NCBI GenBank assembly: GCA_022769545.1
Contig: JALEJS010000013.1
Location: 1 to 64,000, forward strand
DNA length: 64,000 bases
Direction: 5' to 3'
From: Blautia sp.
Lineage (GTDB): Bacteria; Bacillota; Clostridia; Lachnospirales; Lachnospiraceae
Shown: in pieces, positions 6,464 to 15,575 of the stretch
Layout of the letters: every line of letters begins with the position of its first letter
Position numbering within the stretch: the stretch's first letter is position 1
Notes under the pieces: model-generated
Told to the model about the DNA's origin: nothing
Seen by the model: the letters and a program-made list of their open reading frames with translations, nothing else
Databases searched by the model: none
Program-made: the position numbers and the translations under genes

Positions 6464-9298
6464 TCAGACCTGCAATCGGTTTTCTATTTCAATTTTTTCT
6501 GTAATTATTCCGATATCCAGAGGCTTTGCAAAATAGAATCCCTGATAATAAGTAGCCCCCAGATTTTTCAGATATTCGTACTCCTCCTCCGTCTCCAGAC
6601 CCTCCAGACAAGTAAAGATCTTCAATTCATTTCCGGCACGGATAATACTTTCCACAAACAGCTGGTTCGCCGCTTTATTTTGTATATTCCGGATGATGGA
6701 TTTGTCCACCTTCACAACATCAACGGGCAGCTCCAGCATCAGTCCCAAAGATGCGGAACCAATTCCCATATCATCAATGATCACATGAATACCGTTTTTC
6801 CGAAGCATGGCAATCTTTTCTCTCAGAAGTTCACGATCCAGATTTTTACACCGCTCCGTCAGTTCCAGACACAGATCTCCTCCCGGAAATCCTGTCTCAT
6901 CCAGAATTTCTCTTACCTCTTTGATGAATTCCCGATGGAGCAGCTGCTCTGCCGTAATATTCACATTCAGGTGAAGATGGGGATATTTTTTCAAAATAGG
7001 GGCCGTATCCTGAATTGCCTGACGCAAAATCCATTTTCCAAGTTCAAGATAACAGGGGTCACTTTCTATCCAGGGGATAAACTTTCCGGGAGGTACCTCC
7101 CCATACAATGGATTTCTCCACCGCAGAAGTGCCTCCATTCCCGCCGTTTTTTCTGTCTTTGCATCCATGATCGGCTGATACTGCAGATAAAATCCCCTGC
7201 AGCCATGAACCACACTGCGGTTGATTTCCATGTACATTTCAATTCGTTTCCGTTCATCAGCCTGGACCATATCACCCCAGAATACCAGATTTCCATGCTG
7301 TTCATTTCTGGACTGACTCAAAGTATATTCCAGCCCGCTTTTGATCCACTGGTCGTTCATATTTCTCTGGTTAATGATGACCGCACCGCCATAAATCTGC
7401 ATCGGAACCTGCACCGATTCCAGAAACAATTCATGTTCCGCATACTTTTTAATGGTTTCATATATTCCCAGCAGATATTCCCGGTCTGTCTGGAACAGCA
7501 CAAGTGTGAACTTTGCCCCATCCATACGGAACACACTTCCGCCTGCTCCGGAAACATCCCGCAGGAACGTTCCAAACATACGCAGGATTTTGTCTCCCAT
7601 AGCACTTCCGTAAAGCATGTTGATCCGCCCGAAAGAACGGATGCCGATATAAATAACGGCGATCTTTGCATTCTCACCACGGACACGCTCCAGGTAATGC
7701 ATCAGTTCCTGAGCATTTGGCAGATTGGTAACCGGATCAATTCCGTCAACAATGCCGTGATTTACCATCGTACCTGCAAAAAGATCCGGTTCTCCATGCT
7801 CTCCCTTAAGGATTTTTCCCCGACAGGTGCAGATCACATATTTTCCCTCCCGATTGCGGGCACGGTATTCGATATCATGGTATTTCTTTTTTCCTGCAAA
7901 AACATTCTCAATGTCGGTTCGATAAGCATCCCGGTCTTCCGGATGAATATATTCCTCCCAAATGGTTTTCACATCCAACATATATTCCCCCGGCAGCCCG
8001 AAGTAATCCACTGCACTTCTGGACCAGCGGGATACGTTTGTCTTCATATTGCAGAGATACAGATAATTCCTGTCGGATGTGTCGGAAAAAGCCTTAAAAA
8101 TCCGATCATCCAATGCAGTTTTGTCCAGCATAGCCGGATCACTTTCATCTGTATATTCAATCTCGTTTTTCATTTCCCATTTATTTTTATACATATTGTG
8201 ATCCGCGGCATGAAGAACGTCCTTGAAAGATGCATACTGCCTGCCGGACAGGGCAAAGCCCATGGCCACCTCCACACGAAACGGATACTCCCGGCTGACC
8301 TCTTTGCAATATCCCCGGACTTTTTCCATATCTTCCCGAATCTTCTCTTCGCCGGCACCCACATATACCGCCAGAAATTCATCCCCGCCCATCCGGTAAA
8401 TGTTCCGGACGGATTTCATATTTTTCATCAGCGCCTGGGCAACAATTCCGATGTATTCATCTCCGACAATGTGTCCCAGCCGGTCATTCACCTGTTTTAA
8501 TCCATTCAGGTCACAGAAAACCAGCCCCACCGGTGTGCGGTCGTATTTTCCCTGGGCATAATCCTCTTTCATTCCCACAATATCCAGTTCATATGCATTT
8601 CGGCTTTTTACCCCGGTCAATGCATCCATCAATGCTTTTCTCTGCATGACATATACCGGATTTTCCAAAGCAAAAAAAACAGCCACTGTGGCCAATGTGA
8701 CACACCCGCTGGTAAAAAGAAGTTCCGGAATGATAATCTGAATGACTTCGATCACGATCATCGTCACCAAAACAGGAACCAGAGCCTTGCGAATGTGATT
8801 GTCCAGAAGGGAATATTTGGAAAGCATCACCATGACACTTGTAAGGAGAAACAAAAATGCAATTGCATATCCCACAAACGCAGCCATGCCATAGCTGTAT
8901 TTCGTCCCCTTTCCCTGCAGAATTTCCATGGGAAGAACGGGCAATACGAGAAGATAAATGGCCGGCACCCACAAGGTCAGCCTGCGGATACGGATACAGC
9001 TTTCTTTATCATACACAAGAGATACAATATAATTCAGCAGCTCAATGGTGAACATAATTGCACACAGGTAGAAACATACATGCAGAAACCAGTTCAGTCC
9101 ATAAGGAACGGTTTCCGTATGATTGACAGTATATACAGTTATAAAATCAAATACCACATGCCCTATGGCATACAGGCAAATTCGAAAAAAGCAGTCATGA
9201 TCCTTTCCCATCTGATACAGCTGGCTGGTAAAAAACAAAAAAACCAAAATTGCCAGACAGATCATCTCTGCTCGGAACACCAAAATCAGATTTGTCAT
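6464..9298 (-). CDS. Membrane GGDEF-PAS-GGDEF(degenerate)-EAL protein (cyclic di-GMP turnover)
   Basis: 944 residues. Seven or so hydrophobic segments (about 5-25, 38-58, 70-93, 108-125, 136-160, 172-193, 198-212) form a membrane sensor. A diguanylate cyclase domain follows with GGDEF at 304-308 (YRMGGDEFLAVYVG). Next comes a PAS domain (about 395-510), then a second GGDEF-like domain whose motif is degenerate (RMDGAKF). The C-terminal EAL phosphodiesterase domain has AGMEALLRWRNP, the LELTE glutamate, DDMGIGSASL, VVKVDKSII and YYQGFYFAKPL, so its catalytic residues look intact. Synthesis and breakdown of cyclic di-GMP may therefore be balanced by membrane and PAS inputs. It stands alone between terminators. 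Confidence 0.93.
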   Translation of the reverse strand: MTNLILVFRAEMICLAILVFLFFTSQLYQMGKDHDCFFRICLYAIGHVVFDFITVYTVNHTETVPYGLNWFLHVCFYLCAIMFTIELLNYIVSLVYDKESCIRIRRLTLWVPAIYLLVLPVLPMEILQGKGTKYSYGMAAFVGYAIAFLFLLTSVMVMLSKYSLLDNHIRKALVPVLVTMIVIEVIQIIIPELLFTSGCVTLATVAVFFALENPVYVMQRKALMDALTGVKSRNAYELDIVGMKEDYAQGKYDRTPVGLVFCDLNGLKQVNDRLGHIVGDEYIGIVAQALMKNMKSVRNIYRMGGDEFLAVYVGAGEEKIREDMEKVRGYCKEVSREYPFRVEVAMGFALSGRQYASFKDVLHAADHNMYKNKWEMKNEIEYTDESDPAMLDKTALDDRIFKAFSDTSDRNYLYLCNMKTNVSRWSRSAVDYFGLPGEYMLDVKTIWEEYIHPEDRDAYRTDIENVFAGKKKYHDIEYRARNREGKYVICTCRGKILKGEHGEPDLFAGTMVNHGIVDGIDPVTNLPNAQELMHYLERVRGENAKIAVIYIGIRSFGRINMLYGSAMGDKILRMFGTFLRDVSGAGGSVFRMDGAKFTLVLFQTDREYLLGIYETIKKYAEHELFLESVQVPMQIYGGAVIINQRNMNDQWIKSGLEYTLSQSRNEQHGNLVFWGDMVQADERKRIEMYMEINRSVVHGCRGFYLQYQPIMDAKTEKTAGMEALLRWRNPLYGEVPPGKFIPWIESDPCYLELGKWILRQAIQDTAPILKKYPHLHLNVNITAEQLLHREFIKEVREILDETGFPGGDLCLELTERCKNLDRELLREKIAMLRKNGIHVIIDDMGIGSASLGLMLELPVDVVKVDKSIIRNIQNKAANQLFVESIIRAGNELKIFTCLEGLETEEEYEYLKNLGATYYQGFYFAKPLDIGIITEKIEIENRLQV

Positions 9299-9380
9299 GT
9301 CTCCAACTCCATTGTATATTTACATTGATCATCTTTTTGCAGCGCAGTACTCATAGGCATTATATCATATTCTGACCGTA

Positions 9381-9426
9381 AAAAAAGCCCCAAAGACTCA
9401 TCTTTTCCAGGTCTTTTGGAGCTTTT
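9381..9426. terminator. Bidirectional intrinsic terminator
   Basis: AAGCCCCAAAGACT pairs with AGGTCTTTTGGAGCTT around a 10-nt loop, with A-runs before and T-runs after. It follows the TRAP operon on the minus strand. The 9299-9515 gap holds nothing else I can support. Confidence 0.7.
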
Positions 9427-9515
9427 CTTCCGGGATATCCTTTTATCTTCCCTTTCCAGAATAAATCACATTTTCAGGACATCCTCATTTGAATTTTTCA
9501 CATTTATCTGTTCGT

Positions 9516-10796
9516 TCATGGCATCAGCAGGTTCGGAATGAATGTGGAGAATGCCGGAACATATGTTACAAAAAGCAATGCGATGATCGCCACTGCAACG
9601 AACGGCAGGATTGCCCGGTACAGGGCGGATAGCTTGACTTTTCCGACATTCGATATGACGAACAGCATCATACCAACCGGCGGAGTCAGGTTTCCGATCA
9701 TCAGGTTCAGGCACATGATAATACCAAACTGAATCGAATCAATGCCATAACTCTGTGCAACCGGCCAAAGAATCGGAACCATCAGCAGAATCGCCGGTGT
9801 TGCATCCAGCACCATACCAAGGATCAGAAGCAAAATGTTCATGAACAGAAGGAACAGAATTTTCGTGTCAATAAACTGCAGACAGAACGCCGCCAGCCGC
9901 TGTGCGATCTGCAGCGTTGTGATTGCCCAGCCCATTGCCGTAGAAACAGCAATGATGAATAATACATTACCGGCCGCTTTTGCAGAACGGATACAGGAAT
10001 CAACAAAGCCTCTGAATGTCAGTTTTTTCTTCAGAAGTGAAATGATAATTGCATAAACAACCGCCAGAGAACTGGACTCCGTTGCGGTACAGATACCGGT
10101 AATAATCGAACCCATGATAATAACAGGGAGCAACAAAGCCGGCAGTGTTTCTTTCAGTGATTTTGCGATTTCTTTTAATGTTGCACGTCTTTCACGATAT
10201 GGCATCTTATATTTTATTGCCATAAAGTAGCACAGGACCATATAAGTAATTCCCAGAATGATACCAGGAACCGCTCCGGCCAGAAACATCTTGCCCACAG
10301 ATACGGTCCCGATCGCTCCGGCAAAAATGATCATAATATTCGAAGGCGGAATGATCGGTCCGATGATCGCACTTGCTGCAGTAACGGCCGCTGAGAAATC
10401 TCTTTCATATCCGGTCTCTGTCATCATTTCAATCTCCAGAGGTCCAAGGCTGGATGCGTCAGCAATGGCAGATCCGGACAAACCGGCAAAAAGCATACTG
10501 GCCAGAATATTTACATGTGCCAGTCCACCCTTGATATGTCCCACAATTTTTTCACAAAAGTTCAGAATTGCTTTTGTGATACCGCCTTCTGACATCAGAT
10601 CCGTTGCAAGAATAAACAGCAAAATACATACATATGTATAAGAATCAATGCCGGAAAACATTTTCTGAGGAATCATAGACTGATCGCCGCCCAGGAATGC
10701 AAATGAAATATTTGTCAGAGATCCCATTGCAAATCCTACCGGTGTACCGATCAGCATAATTACAAGAAAGAGTCCGAGCAAAAACAAAAGCATCAT
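9516..10796 (-). CDS. TRAP transporter large permease (DctM type)
   Basis: 426 residues with about 12 hydrophobic helices throughout; length and pattern fit the DctM large subunit that carries the Na+-coupled substrate path. Family blocks are easy to see: FAGLSGSAIADASSLGPLEI, ASAIIGPIIPPSNIMIIFAG, GICTATESSSLAVVYAI and LMIGNLTPPVGMMLFV. The start at 10796 overlaps the end of the small permease gene by 4 bp, so the two are translationally coupled. Together with DctQ and the periplasmic-type binding protein it imports an organic acid, probably a sugar acid given the adjacent aldolase and dehydrogenase genes (inference). Confidence 0.95.
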   Translation of the reverse strand: MMLLFLLGLFLVIMLIGTPVGFAMGSLTNISFAFLGGDQSMIPQKMFSGIDSYTYVCILLFILATDLMSEGGITKAILNFCEKIVGHIKGGLAHVNILASMLFAGLSGSAIADASSLGPLEIEMMTETGYERDFSAAVTAASAIIGPIIPPSNIMIIFAGAIGTVSVGKMFLAGAVPGIILGITYMVLCYFMAIKYKMPYRERRATLKEIAKSLKETLPALLLPVIIMGSIITGICTATESSSLAVVYAIIISLLKKKLTFRGFVDSCIRSAKAAGNVLFIIAVSTAMGWAITTLQIAQRLAAFCLQFIDTKILFLLFMNILLLILGMVLDATPAILLMVPILWPVAQSYGIDSIQFGIIMCLNLMIGNLTPPVGMMLFVISNVGKVKLSALYRAILPFVAVAIIALLFVTYVPAFSTFIPNLLMP

Positions 10797-11359
10797 TGTT
10801 CATTCCCTCCCTTCTTTTTCCAAAAAACAAACTGCCTTTTCTGACCTGCATAGAATGGTTCCAATTCTCCCGAGAACACGCCGATTGCTTCCGTAATGAT
10901 CTCATAGCCGGTCAAAACGCAGCCAAAGATCGGAGCGGAATACAGCATATAGCCAGGCGCCCGCATAATAGGCGATTTATAGATCATACGGGTTTTTACA
11001 ATATAGAAACCATATTTTACTGCAATGACAATAAATGCAATGCAGAGAATTCTCGTAAGAACATAAAGTGTCATTTTTCCTTTTTTGCCAAGGCGGTCAA
11101 AGATCAGGTCAAGCTGTGCCATTGCACCCTCGCGATACACGATCGGAAGAATCACATAGCAGAGCCAGATCATCGAAAAACGCGACAGTTCATCTGTCCA
11201 CGGGAAGGAAAGACTTGTAATTTTGACAATGATATAGCGGTTGATTACCTGTAAAAATACGGATCCCGCATTGATCACTACGATTGCAACCGCCAGGATC
11301 GTCAAAATCGTACACACAATGTCTGAGATCTTATTTAATGCAAAATATACTTTTTTCAT
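10793..11359 (-). CDS. TRAP transporter small permease (DctQ type)
   Basis: 188 residues with four predicted membrane helices: about 12-36, 47-68, 85-107 and 125-148. The hallmark FPWTDELSRFSMIWLCYV (about 52-69), with the conserved Trp-x-Asp-Glu pair, identifies the DctQ family. It scaffolds DctM in the membrane. A stem-loop separates it from the binding-protein gene upstream, while it overlaps dctM by 4 bp downstream. Confidence 0.93.
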   Translation of the reverse strand: MKKVYFALNKISDIVCTILTILAVAIVVINAGSVFLQVINRYIIVKITSLSFPWTDELSRFSMIWLCYVILPIVYREGAMAQLDLIFDRLGKKGKMTLYVLTRILCIAFIVIAVKYGFYIVKTRMIYKSPIMRAPGYMLYSAPIFGCVLTGYEIITEAIGVFSGELEPFYAGQKRQFVFWKKKGGNEQ

Positions 11360-11410
11360 AGCACTCTCCAGGTATCAGAGATTGTTTTCTCTACAAAACA
11401 TTCTCTAAAG

Positions 11411-11452
11411 AAAGGGCCGGTCCTTACCCTTTCCGATAAACGCCCGGCCCTT
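11411..11452 (-). terminator. Intercistronic stem-loop between dctP and dctQ
   Basis: Perfect 9-bp stem AAGGGCCGG/CCGGCCCTT around a 23-nt loop. On the minus strand it is followed by TTTCTTTAG, a weak T-tract. Such hairpins after a binding-protein gene commonly give partial termination or 3' protection, so that DctP is made in excess over the permeases; this reading is inference. Confidence 0.6.
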
Positions 11453-11541
11453 CATTTTTTCAGTTACGTCAGATGGCTGACGTTTCATCCAGTTTTATGG
11501 ATGCAAACCTGATACACTCAGGCAAGATTCATAAAATGATA

Positions 11542-12552
11542 TTAAGCACGAATTTCTGCGATAACTTCAAGAAGTCCATCAACCAGTTCATCGCCAACCT
11601 GTTCTCTCATCCAGCTTTCGCAGACAGGGCCATAAGCATCATGCCATCCCTGAAGCTCTTCTTCTGTCGGAACATATACGGTCATGCCATTTTCTTCAAG
11701 CGTTTTGATACCCTCAGCTTCAAGCTTGTTTGTTACTTCTCTTGTTTTAGCCATAGCTTCAGCGTTCGCAGCTTCGATCACAGCCTGCTCTTCTTCTGTA
11801 AGTCCTTCGTAGAATTCATTGTTGATCATGTAGCTCATAACGGTTGGTGTATGGTTGTCCAATACATACCAATCCTGTACTTCGTATGTTTTATCGATCA
11901 CTACGTTCTGGATTGGATTTTCCTGTCCGTCAACAACACCATTCTGCATTGCTACATACATTTCGGAAGAAGCCATCGGAACCGGGTTTGCACCGATTGC
12001 TTTCACGATTTCGATATAAATTGCAGATTCCGGTACACGGAATGTAAGACCTTTCGCATCTTCTACCGATTTCATCTCGTGTCCTTTACATGTAAAGCTT
12101 CTCATACCTGTACAGGAGTTTCCAAGTACACGGATTCCGGTAATATCTTTGCTTGCGTCAAAGATTTCTTTTGCCCAGTCACTGTCACAAACCTTGTTTG
12201 CTTCTTCGATGCTTGTGAAAAGACCCGGCATACTAAAAATCATTGTGTTGAGATCATAGTTGTTCAGCTGAGAAGAGTTCTGGATCGTCATCTCAACAGT
12301 ACCTGCAGCTACAGCACCAACCGTATCTGCCTGGCTGCCCAGCTCAGAACCCGGATACAGTTCAACAACGATATTACTGTTTGCTTCTACATACTCTTTG
12401 AAAGTTTCCGCATACATAACTTCGTCATCTGCTTCACGGTCCGGATTCGCATGTGTAAATCCAAGTTTCATCGTTGTTTCTGCGTGTGCGGTAAAGCTGG
12501 TTGCCATAACCATTGCTGCACCAAGGATCATTGCTAAACTTCTTTTTTTCAT
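11542..12552 (-). CDS. TRAP transporter substrate-binding protein (DctP family)
   Basis: 336 residues; start at 12552 behind GGAGAATAAAT. A signal peptide (MKKRSLAMILGAAMVMATSF, cleavage near THAHAE-like AHA-E at about 25) exports the protein; no lipobox cysteine follows, so membrane attachment is not by a lipoprotein anchor. The mature part has DctP blocks: KLGFTHANPDREADDEVMYA, the ELYPGSELGSQADTVGAV loop, RVLGNSCTGMRSFTCKGHEM with the arginine that usually binds the substrate carboxylate, and MQNGVVDGQENPIQN. It delivers an organic acid to DctQM. It is transcribed after the SDR and aldolase genes in the same direction. Confidence 0.95.
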   Translation of the reverse strand: MKKRSLAMILGAAMVMATSFTAHAETTMKLGFTHANPDREADDEVMYAETFKEYVEANSNIVVELYPGSELGSQADTVGAVAAGTVEMTIQNSSQLNNYDLNTMIFSMPGLFTSIEEANKVCDSDWAKEIFDASKDITGIRVLGNSCTGMRSFTCKGHEMKSVEDAKGLTFRVPESAIYIEIVKAIGANPVPMASSEMYVAMQNGVVDGQENPIQNVVIDKTYEVQDWYVLDNHTPTVMSYMINNEFYEGLTEEEQAVIEAANAEAMAKTREVTNKLEAEGIKTLEENGMTVYVPTEEELQGWHDAYGPVCESWMREQVGDELVDGLLEVIAEIRA

Positions 12553-12593
12553 ATTTATTCTCCTTTCATATCCCTTCCGGGTATTACCATTCC

Positions 12594-13412
12594 TTATTTA
12601 AATTTAGAAAGAGTTTCGTCTCTGATTGTTCGAAGAGCTGATCCGTAATTGCCAAAGTCATTTCCCATGATGATCATATTAACGCCCTTATCGATCAGTT
12701 TCTTGGCATTCTCATAGGTAGGCGGAACTGCCGGTGCCATAACACCGATTCCCTTTGGACGAGCTTTTGCAATGATCTCTTTCATGGCAACATCCGCAGG
12801 GCTGTCGTTCAGATCATAGAAAGAATTTCCACCAGATGTGTTATTTTTGCAGTTCAATGACATTGAGAAGTCTGCCGGTCCGAAGTTGATCGCATCAACA
12901 CCGGGAACTGCCAGCATTTCATCCAGCTGATCCGAAAATTCAAAGTCTTCTGCCATAGGAATAACCAGTTCTGTTCTGTTCGCTTCCTCATAGAATTCAA
13001 CACCATCCATGTCAAATCCGTACTGAGCAGCACGAACATTTACATCATATCCACGACGTCCCAATGGCGGGAATTTTGATCCTTTTACACAGATTTCCAT
13101 TTCTTCGATCGTACGTACATGTGGAATGATAACACCCTCAGCCCCCATCTCAAGCGCTTTACGAAGTTCGATCATATCCGGTTTTGTAACACGTACCAGC
13201 GGGCTGATTCCCACAGAACGAGCTGCCAGAATCGCTTCTCTGAGTCCTGTCGTCTCCCATGGACAATGCTCTGCATCGATAAATGCGAAGTCAAAGCCAG
13301 CATAGCCAAGAAGCTCAATGAACTGTGGGCATCCGGAATAGATCGTGCACCCAAATACAGGTCTTTTTTTCATGGTTTCTTTCAGATGATTCTCATAAAT
13401 TCTGTTTTTCAT
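12594..13412 (-). CDS. HpcH/HpaI family aldolase
   Basis: 272 residues, typical for class II pyruvate aldolases of the HpcH/HpaI family. Key elements are FDFAFIDAEHCPWETTGLRE near residues 39-58, GAEGVIIPHVRTIEEME, the metal-site region VIPMAEDFE and GVDAINFGPADFSMSL, which correspond to the divalent-metal and pyruvate sites. The expected reaction is retro-aldol cleavage of a 2-keto-3-deoxy sugar acid to pyruvate and an aldehyde; the exact substrate is not readable. It sits between dctP and the SDR gene, consistent with catabolism of the transported acid. Confidence 0.9.
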   Translation of the reverse strand: MKNRIYENHLKETMKKRPVFGCTIYSGCPQFIELLGYAGFDFAFIDAEHCPWETTGLREAILAARSVGISPLVRVTKPDMIELRKALEMGAEGVIIPHVRTIEEMEICVKGSKFPPLGRRGYDVNVRAAQYGFDMDGVEFYEEANRTELVIPMAEDFEFSDQLDEMLAVPGVDAINFGPADFSMSLNCKNNTSGGNSFYDLNDSPADVAMKEIIAKARPKGIGVMAPAVPPTYENAKKLIDKGVNMIIMGNDFGNYGSALRTIRDETLSKFK

Positions 13413-13506
13413 TTGTCAATTTCTCCTCCTGCATTGTTCTTTTTCGGAACGTTTTCTCATTTCCGGAACAAGATTATTACTATTATTTGTCGACTTCAGC
13501 CAACAT

Positions 13507-14340
13507 TTACCATGCAGTCCAGCCGCCGTCAATCACGAGATTTGCGCCTGTCATAAAAGAGGAAGCCTTTGAGGCAAGGAAAATAACAGCTCCATTGTAT
13601 TCATCTTCTCTTGACATACGTCCCATCGGCATTCTGTCTGTAAAGTTTTTGATGAATGTCTCATCCTGTGTATCTCTCCAAACCCCTGCCGGTGTCAGAG
13701 TATTTACACGAATACCTTTCTTTCCCCAATATGTCGCACAATATCTGGTCAGGTTATAAACACCTGATTTTGCAGCGGAGTAAGCAACCGGTTTGATAAA
13801 AGGAATACCTGTTCTTTCTTCTTTGTATGCATATATGTCCTGAATAGGAGAAACCATACCGTAGATAGAACCGATATTGATGATAGAGCCTCCTTTGTCT
13901 GCAGCTACCATTCTGGCACCTACCGCCTGGATCATCAGAAAAGTTCCCACCAGGTTCACATCGACAACCTCGCGGAATACTTCTTCCGGAAACTTTTCAA
14001 ACGGTCCGGAGACTTCCGGCGGGGCAGACGGCTGTGTGTCAATCCCGGCACAGTTAACCAAAACATCCGGTGCTTCGTTCCAGGCTGCCATAACTTCATC
14101 TAAAGCAGCTTCGATCGTATCTTTCTGGTTGATGTCTACTTTGTAAACTTTCAAACGATCAGCATCATATTCTGCTGATGGAAAAATACTCTCAATTCTT
14201 TCCGGTGACGGATGAGCAGCGAAAATTGCAACTCTTGCATCTCTTTCATAAAGTGCTCCGGCCAGATTTTTACCAATCTGACCAAGGCCTCCTGTTACGA
14301 TACAAACTTTTCCGGATACGTCAAATAATTCATCTCTCAC
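13507..14340 (-). CDS. SDR-family NAD(P)-dependent oxidoreductase (sugar-acid dehydrogenase type)
   Basis: 277 residues. The start is a GTG at 14338-14340, seven bases after AAAGGAGG. The Rossmann motif is TGGLGQIG (about 16-23), the strand end NCAG is present, and the catalytic Tyr-x3-Lys occurs in PVAYSAAKSGVYNLTRY, preceded by a serine in INIGSIYG. The C-terminal MTGANLVIDGGWTAW is typical of the family. It resembles gluconate/keto-deoxysugar dehydrogenases; substrate unproven. It is the first gene of the minus-strand operon whose promoter faces the FadR-type regulator. Confidence 0.9.
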   Translation of the reverse strand: MRDELFDVSGKVCIVTGGLGQIGKNLAGALYERDARVAIFAAHPSPERIESIFPSAEYDADRLKVYKVDINQKDTIEAALDEVMAAWNEAPDVLVNCAGIDTQPSAPPEVSGPFEKFPEEVFREVVDVNLVGTFLMIQAVGARMVAADKGGSIINIGSIYGMVSPIQDIYAYKEERTGIPFIKPVAYSAAKSGVYNLTRYCATYWGKKGIRVNTLTPAGVWRDTQDETFIKNFTDRMPMGRMSREDEYNGAVIFLASKASSFMTGANLVIDGGWTAW

Positions 14341-14401
14341 AATACATCCTCCTTTGTTTTACGCCTTTATACTTAGTGATATGATGCATGATGTCCTAAC
14401 G

Positions 14402-14440
14402 TCTTACCGATAAGATATCACGTTTTCTTTCCTTTGTCTA
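14402..14440 (-). promoter_or_regulatory. Promoter of the SDR-aldolase-TRAP operon with overlapping dyad operator
   Basis: On the minus strand: -35 TAGACA (14435-14440), 17-bp spacer, -10 TATCTT (14412-14417). The -10 box overlaps the dyad TCTTACCGATAAGA (14402-14415), five-base arms around a 4-bp centre, a position suited to repression. The divergent FadR/GntR-type regulator is the natural candidate to bind it (inference). The rest of the 404-bp intergenic region 14341-14744 is AT-rich and holds no gene that I can support. Confidence 0.5.
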
Positions 14441-14595
14441 TTGTCTAATTTTAACATTATATAAAGGTATTCTTTGTGCATATTATACATTTACAGTATT
14501 CTCACATGCACATAAATCCACCTTATTTGTCTATATTTCACATATTTTACCATTAAAAAATCGAAATATTATACATTTAATAAAATTCCATCGTA

Positions 14596-14627
14596 TTGAC
14601 TTTATTTTGCAATAGGTATAATATAAT
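14596..14627 (+). promoter_or_regulatory. Possible promoter of the FadR-type regulator
   Basis: TTGACT at 14596-14601 is followed by overlapping TATAAT boxes at 14617-14622 (15-bp spacing) and 14622-14627 (20-bp spacing). Neither spacing is ideal. The start codon is more than 110 bp downstream, leaving a long AT-rich leader. Confidence 0.4.
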
Positions 14628-14744
14628 AAAAAATGTATATTCACAAACATTTATTCAGACAATTCGAGAAATCCATTCACTATTCCCGATGGATTTCAAA
14701 TAAACAAAGCTCTTATATAATAAAAGAAATGGCAGGCAAATATA

Positions 14745-15443
14745 ATGGACACAATCAAGAAAAAATCTATCACCCAAATGACGATTGATCGTCTTCATTC
14801 TTACATAATGAGCGACTCTGTTAAAGTCGGCGATCGCTTCCCCACAGAAAAGGATCTTTGCGAACGCCTCGGTATCGGAAGAGGAACCGTTCGCGAAGCA
14901 GTAAAGGTATTGGTTTCTCAGGGATATCTGGAAATCAGAATAGGATTAGGTACATTTATCAAAAGCAAAACCCCAAACCAGACAGATTCTCTTTCAAATT
15001 GGTTTGTGAATAACGAATTAGAATTACAGGATCTGACCGTTGTCCGATCCGCACTTGAACCACTTGCCGTCAAGCTGGCTATTGAACGCTGTACCGATGA
15101 ACAGCTTGCATTACTGAAAAAGAACCAGTCTGAGGCATCCAGAGCAGCCGAAGCATGCGATGCCGCAGCTCTCGCCAAACTCGACGAAGAATTTCATCGT
15201 ACCATATCCATTATTTCCGGTAATCTTCTTCTTATCGAGTTCAACGATTTGATAAACAGGCATCTGGCACAGTTTCGTCAGAACACTTTCAAAATTCAGA
15301 ACAACATTGACAACTTCATTCCTGCCCACAACGCCATCATTCGCGCCTTCGAAAGCCATGACGTATCCATGGGCGAGAAAAAAATGCGCCAGCACCTGAA
15401 AAAAGTTGCAAAAGACCTGGAATCAAGTAAATTTAATTCCTGA
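14745..15443 (+). CDS. FadR/GntR-family transcriptional regulator (FCD domain)
   Basis: 232 residues. The N-terminal winged helix (about 8-72) has the GntR hallmarks GDRFPTEKDLCERLGIGRGT and VREAVKVLVSQGYLEIR. The C-terminal FCD helical bundle (about 95-225) has VRSALEPLAVKLAIERC, LDEEFHRTI and HNAIIRAFESHD; the Asp/His residues in these helices normally bind a metal that coordinates a carboxylic acid effector. It lies between the divergent SDR operon and the DapA-type aldolase gene, and probably controls both in response to a sugar-acid intermediate (inference). Confidence 0.92.
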   Translation: MDTIKKKSITQMTIDRLHSYIMSDSVKVGDRFPTEKDLCERLGIGRGTVREAVKVLVSQGYLEIRIGLGTFIKSKTPNQTDSLSNWFVNNELELQDLTVVRSALEPLAVKLAIERCTDEQLALLKKNQSEASRAAEACDAAALAKLDEEFHRTISIISGNLLLIEFNDLINRHLAQFRQNTFKIQNNIDNFIPAHNAIIRAFESHDVSMGEKKMRQHLKKVAKDLESSKFNS

Positions 15444-15489
15444 AGTTCACTCAATTCAAAAACCTAACGTCAAAACTTTTGAACCTGCT

Positions 15490-15563
15490 CTCATCTTTGT
15501 CAGGAGATTCCCGGCAAAGACGAGTCCGTCACAACCCAAAATAAAAAGGACTGAAAACAGTCC
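15490..15563 (+). promoter_or_regulatory. Two RNA hairpins in the leader of the DapA-type aldolase gene
   Basis: First: CTCATCTTTG (15490-15499) pairs with CAAAGACGAG (15515-15524), nine of ten positions. Second: GGACTG (15548-15553) pairs perfectly with CAGTCC (15558-15563) around AAAA, ending eight bases before the GGAG site of the aldolase gene. No T-run follows either, so they look like translational or mRNA-stability elements rather than terminators. Confidence 0.4.
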
Positions 15564-15575
15564 CGGTAGGAGATT

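Noticed and set aside
6680-8500. A 606-codon open frame on the plus strand
   Set aside because: It is antisense to the GGDEF/EAL gene, shows no domain, and its composition (His, Phe, Ile-rich) is typical of the reverse complement of a coding frame.
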